This document shows positions 11,855-23,440 of a DNA stretch of 64,000 bases, piece after piece. The stretch's first letter is position 1; each line of letters opens with the position of its first letter. Source of the stretch: Eucalyptus grandis (Eukaryota; Streptophyta; Magnoliopsida; Myrtales; Myrtaceae); contig NC_052619.1 in NCBI RefSeq assembly GCF_016545825.1, forward strand, positions 8,323,501 to 8,387,500, in the 5' to 3' direction. The translations under genes and the position numbers were made by a program. The notes beneath the pieces were generated by a model. It ran no database searches, was not told the origin of the DNA, and saw only the letters and a program-made list of their open reading frames with translations.

Positions 11855-12857
11855 AAAAGATCGAAGTTTGTGAAGGTGGTGTGACCTTATTGCGGAGTCA
11901 GCGACACGAGCATGAATCCAATGAGGGGTTTTATGATTATGAATCTAATGAGGGGTTTTTTTGGGTATGCATACCAAGTTTAGGATATCCTTATGGACCA
12001 AGTCACTGGCTTTGTAGGTATATGCCTTACCACGAGGAGAATTTTGATCACATTGTCATCATGCGTTATGTCGTAACATGATAAGAGAACATTATCGTTT
12101 CATACTCATATACTTAAAATACTAGTAAAATATTTCAACAAAAAAGAGAGCTAAAATAACAAAGTATTTTTACTATAATTTTGTCATAGTTGATTTATTG
12201 TCGCAAAGTAAGTAGAACCACAAACACTTCCGGACAACTAGCTTTGGAATTTGCATTCCTTGGCCCGCCGCCCCCCCTTTCTTTTTTTTTCGTTTTATTT
12301 TATTACTTTATATTTTTTGTATGGTCGTGATGGAATCTTACGAACCTCGCTCCTGGACTCCACGCTCCGACAAGGAGATGTGTTCCAAATCCAAGCTATG
12401 GGCTCCCTCAATTTTCTGGCAATAAGATAACAATTTTGCTTCTTCTTTTTTTAATTATCTCTTCGTAATTTCCAAACTATTTTGGCGTAACTTGCACATT
12501 ATTCAATTTGAAGGTCAGTAAAAAATGGACAATTTTGCTGCTGTATGGACTGATGTAATTGCCGTTAGTGGGACACGCGTGTTAGCACGGGATGTCAATA
12601 GGTAACCACGCAGAAGACAGTTCCCGCAAACTTAGAGGAAATCACTTTTTAAGAGACTACCAGTAGAGTCACAAATTGATTTAAAAGTAGATGAGGAAAA
12701 CTTCAAACAAACGTTAACGCCCCATTTATTTTGTGAAAAATAAATAATTTAAAAAATATTTTTTTTGAAAATAATCGATTATATTAATTGAAATAATTAA
12801 TCAATGAGAAATGTTTTCTTTATTGATGACAAAGTATGTTTCGATAATGCCTATTGT
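11855..12857. other. Spacer between duplication units
   Basis: AT-rich DNA with no match elsewhere in the window that I can see. It includes a tandem pair of 'gaatctaatgaggggttt'-like repeats (about 11911-11960). No gene or RNA signature. Confidence 0.5.
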
Positions 12858-13671
12858 CTCAGGATTTCGATTACTCCATTTTCTTTCTTCTCCCCTTCTC
12901 TCTTGTTCCTATCCACACGATTGTCTTGACCTGTATTCATATCCGAATTAACTCCAATGATATGTTGTGATATTACTATTTCTCGTGCATCATGTAATTA
13001 CCCAAGAACCCAGGTTTGTGTTCTTGAGGACCATACCAGGAACATGAACAGGTTCATTGCATGCTGTTTCTCCAGCTGAGAATCCATATTTTCGAATTCG
13101 GATATAAATGGCGGGAAAGATCCAGAAAGCCGTCTGAAAGCCAAAGTCATCCAGTTTCTTTTTAATTCTTCATATGGCTATCTTCTCACTCTTGGAGCAA
13201 TAATGAGAGATGGAAATGTCCCTCCCATGTCTTACAATTAGTAAGATGGAGTCGTAGTGGCTTGGGAACCGAACTTCAGTCAAACGAGGATGTTGGAAAA
13301 CATGGGCTGACAGGACTATCACTACAAGCAACAGGTGCTTTGTGTATACCACTCTCTCACTTATTCATCAGGAATCGGACGAAGCAGAAAGTGTTCAGGA
13401 CCCAGATGCGGGCCGATGTATTTGTCATTGGTCCTTTGCGGATCTAATCCGATTGAGGAGCTTTCTAATACAAGTTCTTTGCCTCCTTTGAACTTGGATG
13501 AATCTGACTTTAAGAACTCTTGACTGTACACCTCAAATTATGGTCGAGATCAATGATCTAAAAACAAGCCTGCGGTATGTACATCAATCAAAGATACACG
13601 GGGAAAAAGATCGCCCTCCAAGCAGTCCTTTGGTATTTGTTTGCTGAGGACAGCTCCGGCGTCTCCCTCCT
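12858..13671. other. 3' flank of TFIIE-beta copy B
   Basis: Counterpart of 1335-2175, aligned by eye over its length. Small frames here are not shared with the other copy. Confidence 0.6.
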
Positions 13672-14975
13672 TCAGGAACCTCTGAGATTCTCAAAGAGTT
13701 CAGGAAGATGAACGTTGGTGAGCTTCGTCCTCTTGCTGATCTCGCGCTTCTTCTTCTTGAGCTTGGGCTTCTGTGAAATCCCATGGATTTGGGCCGCAAG
13801 CCTTCTCTGCGTCATGTTTTTTGACGGTTTCATCCTATTCTTCTGGAGATCTTTCTTGATGTCAATCATGTCCCGAGGTAATTCGATTCTCCGAAAGAGT
13901 TGCTTCAGATCGTCATCTACTTTTATGGGCACCTTGGGATCATTCGGGAAGGCAATATCCTCCTGAGAGTCGAACTTCGATAGGAGCCATACTTGACCAG
14001 CAGCTTTCAAGGCCTGTAAACTTTTGTATATATGCATTAGAAATCAAGAAGCATAACAAAGAACTCCATTTGTCATTCCCGGACCAACACGAAAACGAAA
14101 ATCATATACTTTTTAAGCTTCACTGTATACTAAATGCTTCATTAGTGGACTTCCCATCTATGATTTATGTAGAAACTAAAATTAAAAGACGATAGAGACC
14201 TAACACATTAATTCAGATTCTGATAAGAACCTCCTCATAATACCAATATCGCTGACAAATGAAAAAATTCACTATTCCAATAGCGATAGGAAATGTAGGT
14301 AAAGCATGAAATATTCTTATCACCATTTTGCTGGTTGAGTTCTGATGTTAGTAAGTGTGTGCGTTAGGTCCAATAGTCAACTAGAACAACAATCCAATCA
14401 ATTCCATAAGGTAAAATGACATGGCAGGAACTCTGACATTCATTCAGCAGTCATTTCAATTTATTACCCTGTAAATATAGAACATTAGAGGAAATGCAAA
14501 AATCAATCATAAACCACAGCAACAATCAAATGTCAAGCTATAAAGACTACACGGTACTTTCAAGGACATATTTTTAAACCACTTTCAGATTGCGTGCTAG
14601 CCTAGCAAATTAACTTCAGCTGCCTTTTATCGTAGTTGTTTATTTAAAAGAAAAAGGAAAACCAGACTTGAGTCACAATGAACCAAGGAGTACGTGATCA
14701 GCAAGTAGATATACCTGTAAGGGTGCGTTTGGATGGGCATTTAGAAAGCCCATCCAAGCCCCAAAGCCCTTTCACCCAAAAATGGGTGTTTGGCAACCAT
14801 TCCCAAGGGGCTTTCAAGTGAAAGTTTCCCCTTGGGAATGCTGAAAGCTCTCAGCATTTTCGGAATGCTGGAGGTCCATTTAATGAAAATATTATTTCCT
14901 ATTTTACCCTCAAAAGTTTTTTGAAAACCCACCGTTGCCCCTGCATTTATTTATTTTTTAAATGAAAAAGAGCAG

Positions 14976-14998
14976 CCCTTCGCCGGACCGGCGAAGGG
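14976..14998. repeat. 23-bp palindrome bounding the GC-rich core (left)
   Basis: Two 11-bp arms (cccttcgccgg and its complement) around a central A. Its exact reverse complement lies at 15411-15433. Confidence 0.95.
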
Positions 14999-15410
14999 TG
15001 ACGGCCGCCGGCGAGCTGGAGATCGGCGCCGGCGGCCGCCGGGCTGGAGGTCGGGCGACCTCCGGCGAGGGTCGCGCGACCCCGAGGGCCGCCGGAGGTC
15101 GCTGACCTCGGGCGACGGGGTCGCTCGACCCGAGGGCCGCGCGACCCGGGCGACCGCCGCCCGGGTCTCGCGGCCGCAGGAGGCCCTCGCCCGGGTCTCG
15201 CGAGGGTCGCGCGACGACAAGGGCCGCCGCTGCGGCCGCGAGACCCGGGCGGCGGTCGCCCGGGTCGCGCGCCCCCGGGTCGAAGCGACCCCGGGTCGCC
15301 CGAGGTTGGGCGACCTCCGCGGCCCTCGGCCGGGTCGCGCGACCCTCGCCGGAGGTCGCCCGACCTCAGCCAACGGCCGCCGCGCGCAGATCCGGCTCGC
15401 CGTGCCGCAG

Positions 15411-15433
15411 CCCTTCGCCGGTCCGGCGAAGGG
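15411..15433. repeat. 23-bp palindrome bounding the GC-rich core (right)
   Basis: Same arms around a central T. It mirrors the copy at 14976-14998, so the core is enclosed by an inverted pair. Confidence 0.95.
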
Positions 15434-15649
15434 TTTAGCTGATTTTTCCAAAAAAAAAAAAAGAAAAGAAAATATAATACCCATAAAGCCCTTTCCAAAA
15501 GTTTTTTACCAAATGCACGTTCAACTCAAAGTCCATTTGCAAAATTTTTTTACCAAACATAACCGCATTTTTCCCAAATAGCTTTAGGCTTTCAAAGATT
15601 TGCATTGGACTCAAAGCCCATTGCAAATGCTGAACCAAACGCAGCCTAA

Positions 15650-16731
15650 GGGTGCGTTTGGGAACCACTTTGGGGTAAAGCCTTTAGGAAAATGCAAAGA
15701 TCTTTGACTTAAAGATGTTTTTCAAAATGCAAACTGTGTTTGGCAAATTGTACTTTAAAAGCTCTTTGTGAAGTGCTTTGAGCAAAATAGCGTTTGGGGA
15801 ATTTACACATTTACAAATGAGTTTTGTGATAAAAAAATTATTAAAAAAAAAAAAAAAAAAGACCGGCGAGGGCAGCGGCCGTCAGCAACCTCCGGCGACC
15901 TCCGGCGACCTCCGGCGACCCAGATCCGGGGCGGCGAGGTCGCGCGACGCCGTCGCGACCTCCGGCGACCCGGACTGGGCGGCGAGGTCGCGCGCGTCCG
16001 CGCGACGCGGCCTCGACCTCCGGCGACGCCGGATCTGGGGGGCGGCGAGGCCGCGCGCGTCGAGCGACGCCGCCTCGACCTCCGGCGACCTAGATCCGAG
16101 GCGTCGAGGTCGCGGGAGGACCTCGCCGCCCGGATCCGGGTCGCGACGGGGTCGCGCGACCTCGCCGCCCCGGATCTGGGGCGGCGAGGTCGCGGGAGGT
16201 CGCGCGACGCCCGCGACCCGGATCCGGGGGCGGCAAGGTCGCGCGACCCGGATCTGGTCGCCGCCGAGCCTCCGGCACCGGATCTGGTCGCGACCACCAG
16301 ACCGCGACCGGATGGGTCGCGCGGCCTCGGCGAGCTCCCCGCGGAGGTCACACGGTGCGGCAAGCGACGGTCGCCGGCAACGCCGCGACTCGCGGAGGTC
16401 GTCCGACTCTCCGACGACGATCGCTAGGTCGCGGCGTCCCTCAGAGCGTCGGCCCGGAGAAGATGAACAGTGTTTCATCCAAGGGCACGAACCGAAAAAA
16501 CAAAAATTCATGAGGACAATTTTGGAAAAAAAAGAGTGAACAAAGAACGCGTGGGCATGCCGAGAAAGCTGAAAGCCCAAGGCAGGTCCCCCCCTGCCTT
16601 GGGCTTTCAGCCTTAAAAATGCTAGCATTTTGTCCAGGTGCCTTCCAAAGTTTTTTCCCAAACGCCTTTTTTTTTGCCCAAAGGACTTTGGACCCCGAAG
16701 GGGCTTTGGGAAGTGGTTCCCAAACGCACCC
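15650..16731. mobile_element. PIF/Harbinger-like non-autonomous element, right member of a tandem pair
   Basis: The terminal inverted repeats are identical over 21 bp (beginning 'gggtgcgtttgggaacca'), with TAA at 15647-15649 and 16732-16734. The 1,082-bp body has a GC-rich core (about 15862-16430) built of repeated 'cctccggcgacc' and 'ggtcgcgcgacc'-type units. It carries no transposase; the overlapping frames of up to 259 codons arise from high GC and lack any domain. The better-kept ends suggest it is younger than its neighbour. Confidence 0.85.
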
Positions 16732-17566
16732 TAAGTCCTCCATCACAGTTGGGTACGCAACCTTAAGGTCAATGACCTTAATGCCATCCGTGTAGCTTCT
16801 TATCAACTTTTGTAACTGATTCTTTTCCTTCACATCATGCCTTGACTGAAGCAATTAAAAAACCAAAACCAAAACATCACCTCAAGAAAGCAAAGTATAT
16901 AATACAACAGAGGAGCTTCCAAGGAAAGTGTACCTTGTAAAGCATATCAACGTAACATGCGTTGTTTATCTGCTCTGGTGTAAGCGCCAGCCTTGTCTGG
17001 AAACAGTCATTCAATTAATGAAGACCATTCAGATAATATGTACTAGGTCTCTGATCTAAGCATCGATTGGTAATGTTTAACCCAACTCGAAGAGTAATAA
17101 TGGAGGGATATGGGATGCAACAAGGAAAGACATGAAGGGGCAAGCACCCAAAAAAGAACAAAAAAAAGAAAGAAACATATTGACACCTAAATTTTGGCAA
17201 TCCAATCATTGATTTTTTGCATACAAATTAGAGATTAATTCTAACCCCTAAAAAAAAGAATTGCATAGTATATCATTTTAGGCGCATTTGATATATTCAA
17301 ACGATATATACAGAGAGGTATATTTCGTTGAAAATTGGAAGGTTTTGATATAATATTTCAAATGTGATATATATTTGGCATTGATCTTTGTATAATATGC
17401 ATTTTCGACATAATAAAAAAAAATCAGATTTTTTAATTGTTGATGGGCATGAACAAAGGAAAGAAAATGAAATAAAATTGTGAAGATTACGCCTTATCGT
17501 GCGAGATGCAATCGAAAAGAAAAAGGAAATTCTGCTTCTTCCATATAGGGGCTCAATTTCGTTGCA

Positions 17567-17574
17567 TATAAAAA
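17567..17574 (+). promoter_or_regulatory. TATA box in the solo-LTR-like element
   Basis: TATAAAAA followed by GGGGACC. It fits the promoter of a plus-strand LTR. Confidence 0.45.
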
Positions 17575-17698
17575 GGGGACCTTTTCTCGTACGAGGGGGG
17601 TGGGATTCAAAAAAATTCAGAGCAAAAAAAAAAATTGTGAGAGTGGTTCCTTCATTTTGTTAGAGTTCGAAATTCAAAAAAAGAAAGAAAAAAGAAAA

Positions 17699-19140
17699 TT
17701 TTTTTTTTTTGTAAAGGTAATGAATAAATAGCTTTGGACAACTATACAAAAGCCGCACAAAAAACTTACACTCTAACTAAAGTAAGTAGAAAGAGTGGAA
17801 GGAAGCCGAAGAAAGAGCCAAAGGCAAAGAGAAACAAAAACAGGAAAAAACAAAAAGCGACCAACAAGGTCACTTAAACAGAAGTCACAACAGCCAACAC
17901 GAAACCTCAGCAATTCAAAAATGAAGAGACAAAGAACAGAGAGCTGAAGTAACTAGAAGCAAGAACACGATCCATGAGCAACCTATAGAGTCGAAGGACG
18001 GCCTGAGAAAATGGAGGGATCAAAGCCCCAGTTTTTTCTGAAGACGCTTGTTTCTTGGGATATCTAGAACATTTGAGAAGGTAAGTGCTTTCTCCTTTAC
18101 ATTGTTTACAACTTTAATCAGGTGATTTTTCAACACAGAGATGACCAAGGCTTCCCCACGGAGTATAATATCATTCCTTTTTTTTTCCAAATCAAGTAAC
18201 ATAAGGCAACAAAAGAAAATCTAGCAATATGGTAGAAGAAACTTTACCAGATAAGAATTTAATAGCCCAAGATAGGTTATTTAATAGCCCAAGATAGGTT
18301 CTCCGCCCACAGTCTCGCTCGCCAAGGTAAGTTACACCTTGTTGCCCAAAAGAAAGCAAGAGAAGCTGAGACATAGCAGTCAAAAAATAGGTGATTGATG
18401 GAATTCGGAACTTCATTGCATAACGCACAAGTGCAAAAGTCAATTCTTCCATGAGAGAGAAGGAGCTCCTAGGTAGGCAATCCGTTCTTCATAATCAGCC
18501 ACAAATTAAACTGGAATCTAGGAGCAATATTAGAGTTTCAGATAAGAGAAGCCCAAGGCAACCGATTTTTTTTTGTTCTAATGCAATCCCAAGCAAAAGC
18601 CACCGAGAAGGATCCGGAGGGGTCTCGACTCCATAAGAAACGATCCCGAGTAGAGGATGAAATCGGAATGGGGAATCCCAAGCTTTGAAGGAAAAGCCCG
18701 AAGGAATCTCCCATAGGGGAGAGGAGATCCACGACTACTGCATGCTTTGGAAGACAGATATCTCAATAAGAGGATGCAGAATAATCTGATCAAGCGAGCC
18801 CTCTAAAAGCTAGCAATCAAACCATAAGGAAGCCGAAAGACCATTTCCAATTTTCCAGAGAAATGATAGCTAAAACTCTGCTCTTAGAAGTAAGATTATT
18901 TTCTAAGCCCAAGAGCAAACAGAAGGTGAGGAAGAGATCCAAAAGTTGTCCATTTTTAATAAATTGGAGTAAATCTAACGACACCATAAGGATTCTTTGT
19001 CTGTGAAAAGAATCCAAATCTATTTAAGTATAGTTGATTTGTTACGGTCTTTCAACTTACGAATACCCAATCATTCTTCATTCTTAGGAAGGCACACTTC
19101 ATCCCACGAAACTTTACCCTTCCCTTTGTCAATAGTGGCG
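17699..19140 (-). mobile_element. 5'-truncated LINE (L1-type) remnant nested in the LTR-like element
   Basis: Minus-strand translation gives pieces of the C-terminal part of a plant LINE ORF2. Near 19130-19080 it reads GKVSWDEVCLPKNEE, a hallmark after the reverse-transcriptase domain. At 18538-18732 it reads DRFLWSRDPSGSFSV, the zf-RVT region. At 18192-18452 it reads SITYFLTAM followed by LSWAIKFLSGK, the tail. Several frame changes and stops show decay. A T run at 17699-17710 is the poly(A) tail in reverse. The 5' end is truncated inside ORF2, the normal result of incomplete target-primed reverse transcription. Confidence 0.75.
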
Positions 19141-19309
19141 CAAAAAAAAAAAAAAGAGTTCTTTCATCTTTGTTTGGGAGAAAAAAAAAAAGAAAAGGTC
19201 AGCGAAGTGTTCTCAAAGTCTGCACAGAAGTGACGTCGAGTGAGAGAGATGTGACTCGTGAGAGCAGAGAAAAAAACAAGAAAAGGAAGAAAGAAGAAAC
19301 GCAGGGGAC

Positions 19310-20280
19310 TGTTTGTCTTCTTCGTTGCCCTCCGCCTCGCAGCCCCTCGTCGACCCCCTACGCCGCCTCGCCTGCTGCTGTCCAGAGGCCGCGACGCTGC
19401 TGCAGCCATCGTCTCCGCCCGCGCCTGCACCTCCACCCCGGTGTCCCCTGCTGCGCGAGCACCCGCTTTAACCTCCGCCACGCTTGCAACGTTTCCACCC
19501 ACCCTCCGCCTGCACGCCAGCCACCGCCGCAACGACTTGCAGTAGCTCGCGACCTGCACGCCCATCGCCGCTGCTGGTCACCTCTGCCGGGACCCTCCGT
19601 CGCCCGTGAGCCCGCGTCGCTGCTGCTGTCCAGAGGCCGCCGCGCTGCTGCAGCCATCGTCCGACGCCCCACCTGCGACCTCTGCCTCCACTGCTCACCC
19701 GCAGCACCGCCAACAGCCCTGCTCCGCCGTGCCGGTCATTGGCGCTCGTGACCCGCGACTTGCCGCTCGTCCGCTAGATCCCGACGCCGCTGTTGCTGCT
19801 TCCCTCCCGCTGAAGCCCTTCGCCGGTCGCGCCCGCCTGCTCGCCTCACCCGCAACCTGCGAAGCCCATGCGATCTGCAGCCGCCGCGAACGCCGTCCTT
19901 GCCCAAGCACCCGCCAGCATCAAACCGCACCAGTAGCCAGTAGCCGTGCTTCCTTCTGCCCAGCACCGCATCTCAGCCCGACGCCTGCTCCTCCCGGCCA
20001 CCACCGCTCCGTCTCTGCCTGTCTGCGACGACCGCGCCTGCAGCCAGCGACGCCGCCGCCCCCGCTCGCCTGCCACCACAACAACTCCGCCCGGCGTCCG
20101 ACGTCCTCGCCCCTGCTGTCGCGCCCGCTCGCCCTTGCTGCTGCGCCTCCGCTTGTCGCTGGCGCCCGCTGCCGACGCCTCCCTCTCCCGGGCGCCGCCC
20201 GCCGTCGCTCAGCCCTCCGTCCAAGCGCACGCGTCACCGCCGCTCCACCAACAGCACCATCGCGCCCGAAGCCTATCGTG
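19310..20280. other. GC-rich C/Pro-codon-rich core of the LTR-like element
   Basis: Dense in 'ctgctgctgtccagaggccg'-like repeats; this motif occurs near 19371 and again near 19618, about 250 bp apart. Long Ala/Pro/Arg frames exist in several frames and on both strands, as expected from composition. No recognised protein domain. Confidence 0.6.
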
Positions 20281-21611
20281 TTGAGTCCCCTGGGTAGTTT
20301 ATTTTTATTTTTATTTTTTAATTTTTTTTTCTTAAGTTTCATTATTATTGGAGCATGGTATGTAGATGCTAATTATTTTAATATTATAGGCATTATCCCT
20401 TGTCCAAAATTATTATAATTATTAATTTGATTTGTAAGACGTCGGATTATTTTTTTAAAATTATATTAACTTTTGAGTATTTTGATAATATTTTAATTGT
20501 TAAATCATTATAATTATTAATTTGATCCGTAAGATTTCGGATCAGATTTTTAATTATTTTGAACTTTATGTTGTGATGTTTAGGGTTAAAATAACCGTTA
20601 ATTTAACCTGTGAGACAACGGATTATTTTTGGTTATTTTAATTCTCATTGATGAAAATCTTGATTGTTTAGATATAGTTGCTTATATTGGAAAAATACTA
20701 AAAAACATAAAAATATCAAATTTTGCATCGGAGTGTGTTAGTAAATTAGGATTGCACCTATAGATGATTTTTGAAATAAATTAGGATTGAATTTTTTAGA
20801 TAAGACCCATAAATAATGTTTGCACATTTAGATAATCTCATTTTTCTTTAAAAAAATAATTTTCTAAGATAGGATAGGGTTTAAGTCAAATTAATTACTA
20901 AACTAAATTAGATGAACATACATTTTAGTTGGTAAAATTAGGTTTTTTATTAATTCCGAATTAAAAAAACACAAAAATATTAGGTGCATGTCATTTAGTT
21001 TGCATGTTAGGTTCATTTAATTAGAAATAGTTTGTTAGTAAAATTATGTCATGTAGTTAAATGCGTGTGTTTTTTTTTTTTTTTTTGATACCTGTGGAAC
21101 TCCCGTACGGCCGGTAGCCGGCGGGTAAACAATGCGTGTCTATTGATAAAGTTCTAATTAAAAGAAAAACCAAAAAATTGCTTGCTTTGCGTGTTTATTT
21201 ATTTATTTTGTAATTTGTTTGATTGAGTGTTTAATGATGATTGAGCATCCGTGTGATCATCCCATTGTGTGATAGTGATTTAGCTTAAAATAAATCCACG
21301 CTGCATGCAAAAACATTTTTGAAAATAAAAAGAATGATACCGAAAGGGCATTAGAGAAATTTAGTGTAATCAAGTCTCCATATCCTTAGTCTCTGGTTCG
21401 TAGGAGTAAAATAATTCTCTCATTATTTTACTTAGGTGTCTAATCGACCTACCGTAAATCGATTAGTCTAGATAATAATCTTTTACATGTTAAATATTTG
21501 AATTTTAAGTTGCAAATTAGTATGAGCTTGAGAGAGCCCGAACTAAATTTAAAGATTTAGTAATCCATTAGCGTAAACTTAGGTGGTACACTCGAAATTT
21601 ATGTCGCGACA
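20281..21611. other. AT-rich right part of the LTR-like element
   Basis: Contains three variants of 'attaatttgatccgtaagat...cggat' (20420, 20518 and 20596 regions), a diverged short internal repeat. No coding potential. Confidence 0.5.
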
Positions 21612-22521
21612 AAACAACACACAGCAAATAGAGAATTAGATGAGAGAGATTGATGCCATTGACGGGTGCCAGGGACTTCTGGTGCAATAAATGCAATCTA
21701 ATTCAGAAGGCCAAAGACTCAAAACGTGTGGAATTATGCGCAACAGGTGGCAAAGCTGCTTGTCAATTATTCCATTACTAAACCAAGACAACTTTGGAAG
21801 ACCGCCTCCATTCAATGAGCTAGCACTCAAGAAAGGTGCTCAGTTTGTCCATGGCTGTTGTTTGACTCTGGAATTACTAACACCTTGCCCAAGTCCTCCA
21901 TCATACTGATAAATATCACTGCTCCCGAAAAATCATGACCCTTATTGTAAAGCCACATTCATCAATCAATTAGTAAGTACCATCACACAACATTTGAGGG
22001 AGATTCAACTAATTCTCCATTTCAATGATTAATGGACCTCTAACTCCGACTAGTGACAAATCCACATCATGCATCCTACCCTACGTTGAGTAAATCAATG
22101 GCAGAGACAAGCCAACAGTTCCAGAACTTATTCGGTTTGCTATAAATATGAATAATCATTAGTACCTATTATAAGAGTGATAAAAAACAACCGTCATTAG
22201 AATACAACCAAACTTGAGTTCTCACACAATTGCAAGCGCCTGCACACAGAGAGAAGTTTAGATTACCTCATACAACAAGTCGATGACGCGCTTCATCTGA
22301 GCTCCTACAGGTGCTTTGCGTATACCACTAACATATTTAAGTCTTTCTGTATCATCTGAGAACTTGACAGCAGGCAATGTAGCTCGTGCACCAACAGGAG
22401 GTGCAGGCATGGGCTTTGCTGGAGTACTCGTGCTTCCTGCTCTGGCTACAATACTGGTAAGAGTGGATTGACACTTCTCCTGCTGTTTCTTGAATTTATT
22501 CAACTGTTCTTGTAATGCCAT

Positions 22522-23440
22522 GGTTATCTAATAGGTAGTCGATCCTGTTCAATGCGTGTGAACCTCTCCTGCAATCTGTGCCGAAATGCGTAAGTCAGCA
22601 ATAGTCAGCAATAAATGATATATAGCAGAGGACAATTCAAGCTACCATGACACATAAGATCGTGCAAGTTCAGCCCAAATGTTTTCAACTGAAGAGATTA
22701 CCAATTAAAGCACTAAAAGAAGCAAAACAACAATGAATAACCAAGCGAAGCCCTCACAGCAACTTAGACAACAACCATGAGTGATTACAAAAATCACCCG
22801 ATGACCATATCGCAGGGATGGATTGAAACAGCACGGTTAGACCAACAAAAGCAAACGCGCCTCCAGGATGCACAGTCGACAATGATGGCAAAGTTAATTT
22901 ATGGACATCACCCAGTACCCTGTAAATACTACCCACCAACTGAAATTACTTCACCAAGATAAATACACTCCACAGAAACCCACTATCGACTAATACACAA
23001 GCCCTAACAACCCCGCCAAGAATCTCGGATGGTTCAGGAAGCAGATGCCAAAGTTTCCCAGAAAAAGAAAAGTCCAGTAATCAAAACAGCTCCTTTATGA
23101 TAAATAAGCGTTTAACTTGACCAACAAATGGGAAAACCCTAAACCCTAGAGTCGAAGTTCTGCCACACTCCGAACAAGAAAATGATCTCACGCTTGTCAA
23201 CCGTCAGGACATACGTATAAGTAGCATGAAATAGAGGGGAAACAACGACAGACTCGCGATCTTTCCTACAGAACATGGAAATTGGAATTGAGGATGGGAA
23301 GTGCAAAATTTAGCGAATGAGCAAGCACGTAAACGACTTTATAGAGAAGCACCTTACGTGCTCGAGGGCAGCGATTGAGCTCGTTTCAGCTTCGCTTTCG
23401 CTTGACAATGGCAAAGAGAGAGAGAGAGAGAGAGAGATAG
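22522..23440 (-). promoter_or_regulatory. Probable 5' leader and promoter of TFIIE-beta copy B
   Basis: Counterpart of 4635-5553 with the same leader-intron layout and GA repeat. It carries a local addition of about 90 bp near 23237-23325 not seen in unit A. Confidence 0.45.

Larger units (their letters stand above)
14721..15646. mobile_element. PIF/Harbinger-like non-autonomous element, left member of a tandem pair
   Basis: Starts 'gggtgcgtttggatgggcat' and ends with the inverse of 'ggctgcgtttggttcagcat', flanked by TAA at 14718-14720 and 15647-15649. A three-base TAA/TTA target and a GGG-x-GTTTGG-like end are typical of PIF/Harbinger and Tourist elements. The 926-bp body has AT-rich arms and a very GC-rich core (about 14976-15433). 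The core is bounded by two 23-bp palindromes. Long Arg/Gly/Pro-rich frames across the core are composition artefacts. No transposase is present. Confidence 0.8.
17178..21611. mobile_element. Solo-LTR-like element in intron 1 of TFIIE-beta copy B
   Basis: Flanked by AAACA at 17173-17177 and 21612-21616; unit A has a single AAACA at the matching place. The element begins 'tattgacacctaaattttgg' and ends 'atgtcgcgaca'. A TG-to-TA change would explain the non-canonical start. No PBS, PPT or gag-pol is inside. A TATA box lies at 17567-17574, a LINE fragment is nested at 17699-19140, and the core at 19310-20280 is very GC-rich. Without the LINE the unit is about 3 kb, long for an LTR but known among Ty3-type elements. 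The class is inferred. Confidence 0.6.
13672..22521 (-). pseudogene. TFIIE-beta: TFIIE beta subunit, copy B (transposons in exon 3, in-frame deletion in exon 2)
   Basis: The same four exons are found on the minus strand: 22267-22521 (85 codons, start MALQEQLNKFKKQQ), 16934-16996 (21 codons), 16732-16845 plus 14715-14717, and 13672-14013 (114 codons, ending LPELFENLRGS). Exons 1 and 4 are open, and exon 4 lacks the frameshift of copy A. Exon 2 is 69 bp shorter than in copy A: exactly 23 codons between DML and the splice donor are gone. This removes part of the first winged-helix region, including the position that is a stop in copy A. Exon 3 is split by about 2 kb of Harbinger-like DNA inserted in the Leu TTA codon, three bases before the donor site; read-through leaves frame and ends at 16441. 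Intron 1 is swollen to 5.3 kb by a solo-LTR-like element. A functional product would need the insert to be spliced out exactly, which is unlikely. Confidence 0.88.

Noticed and set aside
14947..16661. Long frames on both strands (up to 259 codons) in the GC-rich cores
   Set aside because: They overlap on several frames and both strands, are made of Arg/Gly/Pro/Ala/Ser and coincide exactly with the GC cores of Harbinger-like elements; no domain is visible.
16441..16854. A 137-codon minus-strand gene at the right end of the Harbinger pair
   Set aside because: It is exon 3 of TFIIE-beta copy B read through into transposon sequence.
19170..20418. Ala/Pro/Arg-rich frames of 193 and 270 codons as a host gene
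   Set aside because: Composition driven, many overlapping frames, internal repeats, and located inside the LTR-like element without splice or domain support.
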